Both the position numbers and the translations under genes were made by a program. A stretch of 64,000 nucleotides of DNA from Phycisphaerae bacterium (GTDB lineage: Bacteria; Chloroflexota; Anaerolineae; 4572-78; J111). Positions within the stretch are counted from its first letter, which is position 1, and each line of letters begins with the position of its first letter. Shown here one piece after another: positions 1 to 8,236 of this stretch. Under the pieces are notes generated by a model, which was given only the letters and a program-made list of their open reading frames with translations, was not told the DNA's origin and searched no databases. The DNA is taken from the NCBI GenBank assembly GCA_028285035.1, contig JANQQF010000126.1, positions 1 to 64,000 of the forward strand, given 5' to 3'.

Positions 1-1
1 G

Positions 2-79
2 ATCTATTGATGCTTTATTTGTTAAGGTTCAACACAATCTATTGATGCTTTTGTTACTAACTCGCACACGTTCTATTGA
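2..79. repeat. Short direct repeats at window edge
   Basis: ATCTATTGATGCTTT occurs at 2-16 and again at 37-51. A shorter TCTATTGA copy follows at 72-79. The TCTATTGA words start at 3, 38 and 72, so the period is about 35 bases. The array probably continues to the left of the window. It sits directly upstream of the ribosome-binding site of the first gene, so it could be either a regulatory array or the end of a decayed repeat. Confidence 0.4.
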
Positions 80-115
80 CGTGTGACAACTAACCACTAT
101 TATTGGAGGTGTATT

Positions 116-628
116 ATGGATTTAATGACGTTGAATATGAATACAAATATTTACATTCAAAGTGAGGCTGCTTTTAATCGGGCCAAGTCCAATGGGGCTT
201 GGGAGCGTTTTTTCAGTCGGATCACTGGTCGCACGCCAAACCTCCATAGTTTTGATGAGGTTGTTGCGCAATATGATCTGGGCCATTCTCATTATGAGGG
301 GTTGCAAGATATCCCATTAAGTGCGATCACGGGAACGCTTGATCGGTCCAAGGGATTTACACGTTCTTTCGCGCCGAAACAAAATGATGCTCAAACCAAG
401 GAGCGGTGGCGAAACATTTATACCTTGGCCGTAACGGGAAAAGGCTTCCCACCAATTGAGGTGTTAAAAGTGGGTAATGAATACTTTGTTGAGGATGGGC
501 ACCATCGGGTTTCTGTGGTGAAGTATCTGGGCTGGGGCACCATCCAGGCCCAAGTCACTACACTTGAAAAAAGTCCAGCTTCAGGCACAGTTTGGTGTCA
601 GTCAGGGTGTTTATGTCCACAGGTTTAA
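116..628 (+). CDS. ParB/sulfiredoxin-fold hypothetical protein
   Basis: This encodes a 170-residue soluble protein. The start is the ATG at 116, chosen because TTGGAGGTG lies just upstream; the longer reading frame from 83 has no such site. The C-terminal half carries a ParB/Srx-like signature, EDGHHRVSVVKYLG, preceded by PIEVLKVGNEYFV. This is the usual beta strand plus DGHHR turn of that nucleotide-binding fold. The N-terminal half (WERFFSRITGR) has no recognised domain. The protein lacks the helix-turn-helix and C-terminal dimer domain of a chromosomal ParB, so it is not a partition protein. Free-standing DGHHR proteins are common and mostly uncharacterised. The last residues contain two Cys (WCQSGCLC), possibly a metal or redox site; that is inference. 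Confidence 0.6.
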   Translation: MDLMTLNMNTNIYIQSEAAFNRAKSNGAWERFFSRITGRTPNLHSFDEVVAQYDLGHSHYEGLQDIPLSAITGTLDRSKGFTRSFAPKQNDAQTKERWRNIYTLAVTGKGFPPIEVLKVGNEYFVEDGHHRVSVVKYLGWGTIQAQVTTLEKSPASGTVWCQSGCLCPQV

Positions 629-680
629 TGTGGAAAATGGGATCATTTTCCCTTGATTATTGAAGAAAGAGGAGCCAATT

Positions 681-1166
681 ATGCTCACATCAGAAGAACG
701 TCAGATTATGATTGACCAAATTCGTACCTTGCCTTCAACATTAGAAGAGTTGACTACCGCATTAGATTCTGACCAACTCCAGACACCCTGTGGTGAAGGG
801 GAATGGAGTATCCAGCAGATCGTGCATCATATGGCCGAATGTCATATGAATGATTTTGTCCGCCTCAAGTCAATCCTGACCCAAGACACCCCAACGCTTC
901 AGCCCTTTGATCCTGAAGCCTGGGGCAAGTTGCCTGATGCTGAAACCTTGTCCATCGACAGTTCAATGGTTATTTTGATGGGATTGCATCTTCGCTGGGC
1001 CACATTGTTGGATAGCTTGAGTGAGAGTGATTGGGGGCGAACCGCCCTTCATCCCAATATGGGGCAGGTAACAATTGATGACCTGTTGAAAACCTACGCA
1101 GGTCATGGCGTCGAACACATCGCCCAAATTTCTAAATTCATTCAAACCCTGGAGCCTACAGCATGA
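681..1166 (+). CDS. DinB-family protein
   Basis: This 161-residue protein has the four-helix-bundle pattern of the DinB/YfiT superfamily. The evidence is the N-terminal helix with LPSTLEELTTAL, the motif GEWSIQQIVHHMAECH, and a later GHGVEHIAQI helix. These supply the three His (HH and the late H) that bind a divalent metal in this family. Members are metal-dependent S-transferases for bacillithiol or mycothiol, or uncharacterised. The ATG at 681 is preferred over the upstream TTG because AGAGGAG precedes it by six bases. The stop overlaps the start of the next GNAT gene (ATGA), so the two are translationally coupled. Confidence 0.7.
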   Translation: MLTSEERQIMIDQIRTLPSTLEELTTALDSDQLQTPCGEGEWSIQQIVHHMAECHMNDFVRLKSILTQDTPTLQPFDPEAWGKLPDAETLSIDSSMVILMGLHLRWATLLDSLSESDWGRTALHPNMGQVTIDDLLKTYAGHGVEHIAQISKFIQTLEPTA

Positions 1167-1642
1167 AACCTATTACTTGGACAAAAGAGCAGTATCAACT
1201 GAGCACAGATCGGGCCAAATTAGATGTAACGATGATTCATAGATACCTCTCTGAAGATTCGTACTGGGCACCAAATATTCCACGAGACATCGTTGAGCTA
1301 TCCATCGAGCATTCCCTCTGTTTTGGCCTGTATCATCAAAATGAGCAGGTCGGCTTTGCTCGCATGATTACGGATTATGCGACCTTTGGCTATCTGGCTG
1401 ATGTCTTTATTCTGCCTAGCCATCAAGGACAAGGCTTGGGTAAGTGGATGATGTGGTGCATCAAAGCACATCCTGAATTGCAACGACTGCGTTGGATGAT
1501 GTTAGCCACGGCTGACGCCCACGGGTTATATCAGCAGTATGGCTTTCAAGGTATCGCCCGACCCGATCGTTTGATGGAAGCTCGCAACTTCACAAATTAT
1601 ACTGAAGTCCTGGCCGATCGGCCCCAAGCAAGGATTAACTAA
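1163..1642 (+). CDS. GNAT-family N-acetyltransferase
   Basis: This 159-residue acetyl-CoA-dependent acetyltransferase fold begins within the DinB stop codon (ATGA). Beta strand 4 and motif A read LADVFILPSHQGQGLGKWMM. The Q-x-x-G-x-G acetyl-CoA pyrophosphate loop is seen as QGQGLG. The C-terminal motif HGLYQQYGF is the usual motif B region. The substrate cannot be read from sequence. The length is normal for a single-domain GNAT. Its stop overlaps the next ATG by one base, so it belongs to a tight operon with the DinB and PhzF genes. Confidence 0.85.
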   Translation: MKPITWTKEQYQLSTDRAKLDVTMIHRYLSEDSYWAPNIPRDIVELSIEHSLCFGLYHQNEQVGFARMITDYATFGYLADVFILPSHQGQGLGKWMMWCIKAHPELQRLRWMMLATADAHGLYQQYGFQGIARPDRLMEARNFTNYTEVLADRPQARIN

Positions 1643-2556
1643 TGCGTTATCAATTTTATACTGCTGATGTCTTTACTGATCACATTTTCGGGGGCAATCC
1701 GTTGGCTGTTTTTCCCAAGGCCTCAGGATTGAGTACTGAGCAAATGCAACGGGTCGCCCAAGAGTTAAATTTATCAGAAACCGTCTTTGTGACTGAAGCT
1801 AATCCTGAGACAAACACCTACACCTTACGGATTTTTACACCAGCAGCAGAAGTTCCCTTTGCTGGCCACCCGACGGTCGGGACTGCCTATATTTTGGCCG
1901 CGCTCAACATTATTGGGGCGAGCGAAGGGAAAACCAATGTGGTCTTCCAAGAGGGGGTCGGTCCAATTCCGGTGTCCATCGATGTGGTTGATGGTCAGCC
2001 GGTTTCAGCCCAGCTCTCGGCAGCGGTGATGCCCGAATTTGGGCCAGAGCCACCATCGATCAATGATCTGGCGGCGATGATATCGCTCCAGCCGGAGGAC
2101 ATACTCACAGGTAAATTTAGTCCGCAAGCCGTGTCGTGTGGGGTACCATTCCTATTCATCCCAGTAAAAAATCGTGATGCCCTTAAGCGTGCCCAGCTCA
2201 ATACAGAGTTGTGGCAAAAGCATCTCGAGAATTATTGGTCACCCCACCCTTATACGTTTACCTTTGAGCACGAGTTGGAAGGCTCAAGTTTGCGAGCCAG
2301 AATGTTCGCGCCAGCCTTCGGCATTCCAGAGGACCCAGCCACCGGAGCTGCCGCCACCGCCCTCGCTGGGTATTTGGGGGTGCGTGACGCTCAAACTGAG
2401 GGCACCCTGCGTTGGGTTGTGGAGCAAGGCTTTGAAATGGGCCGTCCTAGCCTACTTGAAGTTGAAGCCGACAAATCAGGTGGCGAGATTGTCGCCATTC
2501 GAGTGGGCGGCTCAAGCGTACTGGTCAGTGAAGGAACGATGGAAATTCCAGATTAA
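1642..2556 (+). CDS. PhzF-family isomerase
   Basis: This 304-residue protein belongs to the PhzF/diaminopimelate-epimerase-like fold. Visible signatures are GGNPLAVF near residue 18, the catalytic Glu in LSETVFV (E46), the His in FAGHPTVGT (H76), and the second-domain motif EDPATGAAATALAGYL. PhzF itself isomerises trans-2,3-dihydro-3-hydroxyanthranilate in phenazine synthesis. No other phenazine genes are nearby, so the enzyme more likely acts on another small metabolite. It is the last gene of the DinB-GNAT-PhzF operon. A second, diverged PhzF copy lies at 7275-8168. Confidence 0.85.
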   Translation: MRYQFYTADVFTDHIFGGNPLAVFPKASGLSTEQMQRVAQELNLSETVFVTEANPETNTYTLRIFTPAAEVPFAGHPTVGTAYILAALNIIGASEGKTNVVFQEGVGPIPVSIDVVDGQPVSAQLSAAVMPEFGPEPPSINDLAAMISLQPEDILTGKFSPQAVSCGVPFLFIPVKNRDALKRAQLNTELWQKHLENYWSPHPYTFTFEHELEGSSLRARMFAPAFGIPEDPATGAAATALAGYLGVRDAQTEGTLRWVVEQGFEMGRPSLLEVEADKSGGEIVAIRVGGSSVLVSEGTMEIPD

Positions 2557-2740
2557 GAGGGATATCTGAGATTAGAGACTAGAGATTTTGTAATTTTTAG
2601 GTTAGATGGCGAGTATAACAAATCAGGTGTGAAGACATAAGAAAAGCAAAATATCCCGTATCCTATCCCAATATCTGTTTAAGGTCGTGGATAGTTAGCT
2701 ATTTTGAATGAGTGTATTTTTCTTTGAAAGGAGCACTATT

Positions 2741-3121
2741 ATGGAACGCGTTATTGCAAATGTATCAAGTTACAGTTTAGGTTGGATCTTAAAGCAGGAG
2801 ACAAAAATCCATCAGTGGCTGGAGCGATTAACTCTACAAACAGCCATCGCCCACGCCTATAAGCCATTCTCCGAGCAACACCCACGCTGGGCAGCCTCGC
2901 TCTTTGACGAATACTTTTTGAATGGAAGTGCGGCCCCGCTCCTACGACGTTACCTCCATTCTACAGAGCCACTGGCCCCCAGTGAATTAGCCAACGCCTG
3001 GTTCAATCAGCTAGGCCCAATGTGCTCTTCGATTTTCAAGCGGGGTACTGCCGAGGCGAACCAAATCGCTGCTGATTTCTTGAGCCGATTTGAGGCTGAG
3101 TTAAAGAAGATTCGAGCGTAG
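2741..3121 (+). CDS. Hypothetical protein, 126 aa
   Basis: I do not recognise this family. The ATG at 2741 is chosen because GAAAGGAG lies just upstream. The product is soluble, mostly helical by composition and rich in aromatics (W and Y in WLERLTLQTAIAHAY and HPRWAASLFDEYF), and ends in a charged helix (FEAELKKIRA). There is no signal peptide or membrane segment. It stands alone between the PhzF operon and a methyltransferase, with gaps on both sides. Good SD spacing and coherent composition make it a likely real gene. Confidence 0.6.
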   Translation: MERVIANVSSYSLGWILKQETKIHQWLERLTLQTAIAHAYKPFSEQHPRWAASLFDEYFLNGSAAPLLRRYLHSTEPLAPSELANAWFNQLGPMCSSIFKRGTAEANQIAADFLSRFEAELKKIRA

Positions 3122-3145
3122 GCTTATTTTCACAAACATAAATTT

Positions 3146-3200
3146 GTAGCCGAAATTTCTAACCTGCGAAATGCCTAGTGAGATTGGAAATTTCGGCTAC
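3146..3200. repeat. Intergenic palindrome (REP-like)
   Basis: The arms 3146-3165 and 3181-3200 are inverted copies differing at two positions; the outer 13 bases (GTAGCCGAAATTT) match perfectly. There is no T run after it, so it is more likely a repetitive extragenic palindrome than a terminator. It lies just upstream of the methyltransferase SD. Confidence 0.65.
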
Positions 3201-3233
3201 GGCCAACCCCTAACATTATCACGGAGGATTTTA

Positions 3234-3860
3234 ATGAGCAGCAAACAATATTTCGATGATGTCGCCACCCAATGGGATACAATGCGCGAGGCATTTTTCC
3301 CTGAAACAGTCCGAGAGACCGCGCTACGGGTAGCTGGTGTACAGCCGGGGCAACGTGCCACCGATCTTGGGGCCGGGACAGGTTTCATTACCGAGGCCCT
3401 ATTAGAACAGAATTTGGACGTTATCGCTGTCGATCAATCGGCTGAGATGTTGGAGCTTATGAAAACAAAATTTGCCGAGCAAGCCACACATCTCGATGTT
3501 CGACAGGGTGATGCAGAGGCGGTGCCGCTTGGTGATGAGGCAACCGACTATGTTTTTGCCAATATGTACTTGCATCACGTCGAGTCACCAGCCAACGCCA
3601 TCAAAGAGATGGCCCGTATCCTCAAGCCAGGGGGCAAAGTGGTCATCACCGACTTGGACGAACACGACTTCACCTTCCTGCGGGAGGAGCATCACGATCG
3701 CTGGCTAGGCTTTAAGCGTGAAGATGTTGAACAGTGGTTTACCGAAGCAGGGCTAAAGAATGTGGGCACCGATTGTGTCAGTGCTGATTGCTGTGATACC
3801 TCAGCGAATGGCGAAAATCAGGCCGAGATCAGTATTTTCGTGGCTTTTGGGGAGAAGTAA
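3234..3860 (+). CDS. Class I SAM-dependent methyltransferase
   Basis: This 208-residue Methyltransf_11-type enzyme starts at the ATG at 3234, preceded by ACGGAGGA. The SAM-binding motif I is TDLGAGTGFITEAL, motif II the acidic VIAVDQSAEML, and motif IV YVFANMYLHHV. Then follows the usual ARILKPGGKVVITDLD post-motif strand. The overall pattern resembles small UbiE-like or ArsM-like methyltransferases, but the Cys pattern of ArsM is not complete, so the substrate is unknown. A Cys pair (SADCCDTS) sits near the C terminus. The next hydrolase gene starts 25 bases downstream. Confidence 0.85.
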   Translation: MSSKQYFDDVATQWDTMREAFFPETVRETALRVAGVQPGQRATDLGAGTGFITEALLEQNLDVIAVDQSAEMLELMKTKFAEQATHLDVRQGDAEAVPLGDEATDYVFANMYLHHVESPANAIKEMARILKPGGKVVITDLDEHDFTFLREEHHDRWLGFKREDVEQWFTEAGLKNVGTDCVSADCCDTSANGENQAEISIFVAFGEK

Positions 3861-3885
3861 ATACATATCAAGGGAATACTCAAGG

Positions 3886-4692
3886 GTGAAAACAAAACGT
3901 ATTCGTGGAATTAATCTTATCTACAAAGATGAAGGCAGCGGTCATCCCTTAGTATTTGTTCATGGTCACCCCTTTAATCACTCAATGTGGGATAACCAAA
4001 TTGAGCAGTTTAGTTCAACGTATCGTACGATTGCCCCAGATCTGCGAGGATACGGTCAAAGCGGAATTAAGCCCGGTGTGGTGCTACTTGATGAACTAGC
4101 TCTCGACATTTTGGTTTTGCTTGATGAATTGAACATTGAAAAGGCCATATTCTGTGGGCTATCGATGGGAGGACAAATCGTTTTAGATTTCTATCGCCTC
4201 TTCCCACAGAGAGTCTCAGCACTTATCCTGTGTGACACATCTGCTACGGCTGAAACAATCGATGGTTATCGTAATCGACTGGCCACATCAGAACGTTTCG
4301 AACAGCTGGGGATGAAAACCTTCTGTGACACACAGCTGCATCACTTTTTTTCAGCAAAAACACTTGATGAAAAGCCCGATGTCGTGGAAACAGTCAAGGA
4401 GATGATTCTGACAACGCCTGTCGCTGGGGCAGCTGCGACCAACCGTGGTCGGGCAGAGCGACGTGATCACACCCCCATTTTAGGCAAGATTGTGGTGCCC
4501 ACGCTAATCGTTGTGGGTGGTCAAGATTTTTTCACGCCAGTTAGTGATGCCAGGTATATGGCTGACCGAATATCAAATTCAGAAATGGTAGTCATTCAAG
4601 AGGCTGGACATATTCCAAACTTAGAGTGTCCGGATGAATTCAATAAAGATCTTTCTAAATTTCTGGATTCAGGAAAGATAGTCAAGGGATGA
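3886..4692 (+). CDS. Alpha/beta hydrolase
   Basis: This 268-residue alpha/beta hydrolase is read from the GTG at 3886; the frame is open further upstream but that part overlaps the methyltransferase. The oxyanion-hole motif is FVHGHPFNHSMWD and the nucleophile elbow is CGLSMGGQ (Ser). The acid is in VVGGQDFFTP and the catalytic His in EAGHIPNLECPDEF. It resembles epoxide hydrolases, haloperoxidases and 3-oxoadipate enol-lactonases; the sequence does not decide between them. The SD is weak. It overlaps the following SnoaL-like gene by four bases, so the two are probably co-translated. Confidence 0.8.
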   Translation: MKTKRIRGINLIYKDEGSGHPLVFVHGHPFNHSMWDNQIEQFSSTYRTIAPDLRGYGQSGIKPGVVLLDELALDILVLLDELNIEKAIFCGLSMGGQIVLDFYRLFPQRVSALILCDTSATAETIDGYRNRLATSERFEQLGMKTFCDTQLHHFFSAKTLDEKPDVVETVKEMILTTPVAGAAATNRGRAERRDHTPILGKIVVPTLIVVGGQDFFTPVSDARYMADRISNSEMVVIQEAGHIPNLECPDEFNKDLSKFLDSGKIVKG

Positions 4693-5078
4693 ATATGAAT
4701 TTAGCGGCAAAAAAAGAGCTTATTCAAAAATATATAGAAGCCTACAATCAATTTGATATTGAAGGGATGCTTACCATTCTATCAGATGATATCAAATTTG
4801 AGAATGTCCAAAATAATGAAGTGAATGTGTCGACGAATGGAAAGATTGAATTCAAGGAATTAGCTGAGCAAGCCAAAACTATATTCACGGAACGAAGACA
4901 AACCATAGAAAATATAGAAGATGGCTCTGCACTAACATCAGTAAAAATATCTTATTACGGAAAACTTGCTTCCGATTTACCTAATGGGATGAAAGCTGGT
5001 GATGAGCTAAATCTAAATGGCGTTTCTGAGTTTATTTTTTCGAATAATAAAATTTGTTCAATCCGTGATGTTAGCTGA
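4689..5078 (+). CDS. SnoaL/NTF2-like protein
   Basis: This 129-residue small protein has the NTF2-like pattern: an N-terminal helix LIQKYIEAYNQFDIEGMLTIL, then DDIKFENV, and a C-terminal strand ELNLNGVSEFIFSNNKICSI. The family (SnoaL, ketosteroid isomerase-like) forms a cone-shaped pocket and includes isomerases, cyclases and many unknowns. It starts inside the hydrolase stop codon; a second possible start is the ATG at 4695. It is visibly more AT-rich than the hydrolase. Confidence 0.65.
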   Translation: MNMNLAAKKELIQKYIEAYNQFDIEGMLTILSDDIKFENVQNNEVNVSTNGKIEFKELAEQAKTIFTERRQTIENIEDGSALTSVKISYYGKLASDLPNGMKAGDELNLNGVSEFIFSNNKICSIRDVS

Positions 5079-5131
5079 ATCCCCCAAAGCCAAGCTAAGA
5101 CACATTGCTTAACTTGGTGCTAGGAATATAT

Positions 5132-6034
5132 ATGTCACTAACCACAAAATTGGCCATTGGCACGACTGTCATTTTATGGGCATCAGCTTTCGCTGGGATT
5201 CGGGCGGGCTTGCACGATTACTCGCCCGAGCATCTGGCTGCCTTCCGCTTCCTAATTGCCTCGGCTGTCTTGGCCCTTGCGGCGCTGTTCCAGCCGATGC
5301 GTCGTCCCGATTGGGCAGACCTACCCCGCTTTTTTGCAGTTGGGTTTATGGGGATTCCGGCTTACAATATCGCCCTCAATATGGGAGAGGTTACGGTTTC
5401 GGCGGGAGCAGCCAGCTTCATTATCAATACCGCTCCCATTTTTACCGCGCTCTTTGCCATGCGATTTCTCAACGAACGAATTTATCTGATGGGCTGGGTC
5501 GGTATGCTGCTCAGTTTTATCGGTGTGGGCTTAATTGCATTTGGCGGGGAGTTGGGTTTAGAGTTCACGCCGGGAGCCTTGCTCATCCTGCTTGCTGCGC
5601 TTTGTCAAAGCCTTTACTTTGTCTTGCAGAAGCCACTCCTCAAAAAATATACCAGCTTTCAGGTCGTAAGCATTGCGATGTGGCTAGGGACCGCTTGTCT
5701 GCTCATTTTCCTTCCCGGCCTTTCCACAACAATCCAACAGGCCGACTCTGCGGCAACACTCGCCGTGATTTATCTTGGGATTTTTCCGGCGGCCTTGGCC
5801 TTTTTCACGTGGTCCTATGCCCTATCAAGTATCACCGCCTCCGGAGCAACGACCTTTCTTTATTTGGTGCCCGTCGTTTCTATCATCATCGCTTATATCT
5901 GGCTGGGCGAGGTGCTCAATTGGCTTACCCTCATTGGCGGTGGCTTTGCGTTAATTGGTGTGATTTTGGTAAATACCTTGGGCCGACGGCAGTTGCAATT
6001 GCGTCGGTCTGCCCAGAGTGACGCGGCGGTGTAA
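5132..6034 (+). CDS. EamA-family (DMT) transporter
   Basis: This 300-residue integral membrane protein has about ten hydrophobic segments arranged as two EamA repeats. The first is recognisable by TVILWASAFAGIRAG and SAGAASFIINTAPIFTAL, the second by FTWSYALSSITASGATTFLYLVPV and LGEVLNWLTLIGGGFALIG. This is the drug/metabolite exporter superfamily (amino acid or metabolite efflux at the inner membrane). The ATG at 5132 follows TAGGA. It is a single gene, not tightly coupled to its neighbours. Confidence 0.85.
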   Translation: MSLTTKLAIGTTVILWASAFAGIRAGLHDYSPEHLAAFRFLIASAVLALAALFQPMRRPDWADLPRFFAVGFMGIPAYNIALNMGEVTVSAGAASFIINTAPIFTALFAMRFLNERIYLMGWVGMLLSFIGVGLIAFGGELGLEFTPGALLILLAALCQSLYFVLQKPLLKKYTSFQVVSIAMWLGTACLLIFLPGLSTTIQQADSAATLAVIYLGIFPAALAFFTWSYALSSITASGATTFLYLVPVVSIIIAYIWLGEVLNWLTLIGGGFALIGVILVNTLGRRQLQLRRSAQSDAAV

Positions 6035-6115
6035 TTACCACTATCTGTACTTTTGGTTCGTCAGGCCCGTGTGCTTTTAGCGGGAATCGATTATAGGCTT
6101 ACCCTCGAGCAGTGG

Positions 6116-6140
6116 ATGCCCGACAAAACCATTCGGGCAT
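6116..6140. repeat. GC-rich intergenic hairpin
   Basis: ATGCCCGA (6116-6123) pairs perfectly with TCGGGCAT (6133-6140) across a nine-base loop. No T run follows. It is an intergenic palindrome between the EamA gene and ridA, possibly a member of a genome-wide repeat. Confidence 0.5.
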
Positions 6141-6241
6141 GACATAACCTAACTAGCTCAATCATTAGCCTAATTTTACGGTCAGGTTAATTTGTTAATC
6201 CCTAATTACCTGTCCAACTTAATATAAAAAAGGAAAATAAG

Positions 6242-6622
6242 ATGGAATTTATCAATTCAGAAGCAGCCCCAAAGGCCATTGGCCCCTACTCTCAAGCCAT
6301 TTCATTAGGCGATTTTATCTTTTGTTCAGGCCAAACCCCGCTTGACCCAGCGACAATGGAACTCGTAGGGGATGACATCGCCACGCAAACCCGACAAGCC
6401 CTCAAAAATTTGGAACTTGTTTTGCAGGCAACGGGCCTAAGCCTTAACCACGTGGTGAAAACCACCGTGTTTCTCAAACGGATGACCGATTTTGCCGAGA
6501 TGAACGCGGTATATGCCGAAACTTTTGGTGATCATCGCCCCGCCCGCTCAACGATTGAGGTCTCACAAAATCCGCTGGATGCTTTGGTTGAGATTGAGTG
6601 TATTGCGGCGAAGAAAATATAG
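6242..6622 (+). CDS. ridA: RidA-family reactive enamine/imine deaminase
   Basis: This 126-residue protein is the full length of RidA (YjgF/YER057c/UK114). The signatures are APKAIGPYSQAI at residues 9-20, FCSGQTPLDP, and the C-terminal HRPARSTIEVSQNPLDALVEIE. The Arg of ARSTIEV (R102) that binds the substrate carboxylate and the late Glu are both present. RidA hydrolyses 2-aminoacrylate and related enamines released by PLP enzymes. It follows AAAAGGAAAATAAG and has no close operon partner. Confidence 0.92.
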   Translation: MEFINSEAAPKAIGPYSQAISLGDFIFCSGQTPLDPATMELVGDDIATQTRQALKNLELVLQATGLSLNHVVKTTVFLKRMTDFAEMNAVYAETFGDHRPARSTIEVSQNPLDALVEIECIAAKKI

Positions 6623-6842
6623 GTTTGTTGGACGACTTGCTGTTTCGATAGCCGTTACAGAGGTTGATATGAGGACGAAAATTTGATAGAAGTCACTTGG
6701 GCTATATTAATTGAAAAACGGAATTACCTTTGTGATAAAAAAATAATCATCAGGACTGACACAAAACGTCAATTTCGACAGGCTCAACCGGCATTTTTCA
6801 CGGCTTCTACGTAAGTCCTAATCATAAACGGAGGCATATCTT

Positions 6843-7250
6843 ATGACACAAGCAAGTGGGGCATCAGTGATGGAGTTACGCGTTGCCCTTACCACAAATG
6901 ACTATGAATGCCTTGTGTAGTTTTACTGTGATGGTCTTGGGCTTGAGCCAGTGCAGTTATGGACAAACGATAATGACCGAGCTCTCATTCTTGAAATGGG
7001 GCAGGCGACGCTTGAAATTTTTGATGAAGATCACGCCCGAATTATTGATGAAATTGAGGTTGGTGAGCGGGTAAGTGGACAAATCCGATTTGCTTTGCAG
7101 GTGCCTGACCTTGAGGCTGCAATGAATAGATTACTTGAGAAAGGGGCTACGCTGGTTCATCCCCCGATTGTGACACCCTGGAAACACCATAATGTTCGTC
7201 TACAATATCCCGATGGAATGCAAATCACGTTATTCCAAGTTTTAGAATAA
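6843..7250 (+). pseudogene. Glyoxalase/VOC-family protein with in-frame TAG
   Basis: A good SD (ACGGAGG) precedes the ATG at 6843. The frame encodes TNDYECLV, then TAG at 6918-6920, then FYCDGLGLEPVQLW and LILEMGQATLEIF. The later part ends LQYPDGMQITLFQVLE. DYE...FYxDGLGLE is the normal start of a VOC (glyoxalase/bleomycin-resistance) domain, so the TAG replaces a single residue of a gene otherwise intact over 135 codons. No frameshift is seen. It could be a recent pseudogene, a suppressed stop or a sequencing error. An internal restart would lose the first beta strand of the VOC fold. Confidence 0.8.
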
Positions 7251-7274
7251 TAACATTGATAATAGGAGGCGCTT

Positions 7275-8168
7275 ATGCCTACGTACCCATTTATGCAAGT
7301 CGATGCCTTTACCACCCAGCCCTTAGGGGGTAATCCTTGTGCAATTTTATTTGAGACCGATGATCTTGATGATCAAACGATGCTAGCCATTGCTAAGGAG
7401 ATGAATCTCTCGGAGACATCCTTTGTTCGCACCTCGGAGGTGGCAGATTTTGGAGCACGATACTTTACCCCAGCTGTAGAAATCCCACTGGCTGGGCACC
7501 CCACCATTGCCACCATTTATGCCCTTGTCGACTCAGGGCGATTAACTTTAACGGGTGAGGTCACGACCATCACCCTGGAATTAACGGCTGGGGTAATCCC
7601 TATCGAAATTTATGCGAAAGATGATCAGGTTCAACGAGTGGTGATGTCTCAAATCAAGCCGCAATTTTTGGCCACGTATGAGCCGGCTGAGGTTCTTCCT
7701 ATTTTTCATTTGACCGAGGCCGATATTTTACCTGATCTTCCCATTCAAACGGTGAGTACCGGAACGCGTCAGTTGATGATCCCACTAAACAGCCTTGACG
7801 CCGTCCGAAAGGTACATCTTGATATTCCACGTTTTATCGAATTTAGAAACAAAAGTGACTTTTTTGGCGGCCCTCATCTCTTTTATGTGGGGGGGCTTAC
7901 TGAAGTGGGCGACACCTTTGCCCGTCATCTCGATGCCCCACCGGATCTATTGGAAGACCCCTTCACGGGATCAGCCACAGGGGGAATGGCGTCTTATCTT
8001 TGGCGTTACGGTCTGATTGAGCAGCCGACGTTTATTGCGGAGCAGGGTCACTGGATGGATCGGCCAGGGCAAGCCTATGTTGAGGTAGTTGGTCCCCGAG
8101 ACGACATTGAAACCGTGAAGGTCGGTGGTCCGGCTGTGACTGTCTTGCGTGGGGAAATGATCTTGTAG
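7275..8168 (+). CDS. PhzF-family isomerase, second copy
   Basis: This 297-residue PhzF-fold protein follows AATAGGAGGCG. The signatures are DAFTTQPLGGNPCAIL, the catalytic Glu in MNLSETSFV (E47), LAGHPTIATI, and EDPFTGSATGGMASYLW. It shares the fold but little detailed sequence with the copy at 1642-2556, so it is not a recent duplicate. It has a longer central section and an FTGSAT in place of ATGAAA. The substrate is unknown. It lies 24 bases after the interrupted VOC gene, probably in the same transcript. Confidence 0.85.
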   Translation: MPTYPFMQVDAFTTQPLGGNPCAILFETDDLDDQTMLAIAKEMNLSETSFVRTSEVADFGARYFTPAVEIPLAGHPTIATIYALVDSGRLTLTGEVTTITLELTAGVIPIEIYAKDDQVQRVVMSQIKPQFLATYEPAEVLPIFHLTEADILPDLPIQTVSTGTRQLMIPLNSLDAVRKVHLDIPRFIEFRNKSDFFGGPHLFYVGGLTEVGDTFARHLDAPPDLLEDPFTGSATGGMASYLWRYGLIEQPTFIAEQGHWMDRPGQAYVEVVGPRDDIETVKVGGPAVTVLRGEMIL

Positions 8169-8236
8169 ATTTTTCAGGTGAGTGTAAAATTTCCCCGGAG
8201 CTACTGTGAGATGCATGAGGGGAAAGGATATTCACC

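Noticed and set aside
116..628. ParB-like gene as the partner of the parS site
   Set aside because: It lacks the HTH and dimerisation domains of ParB and lies 62 kb from the site. It is only a ParB-fold protein.
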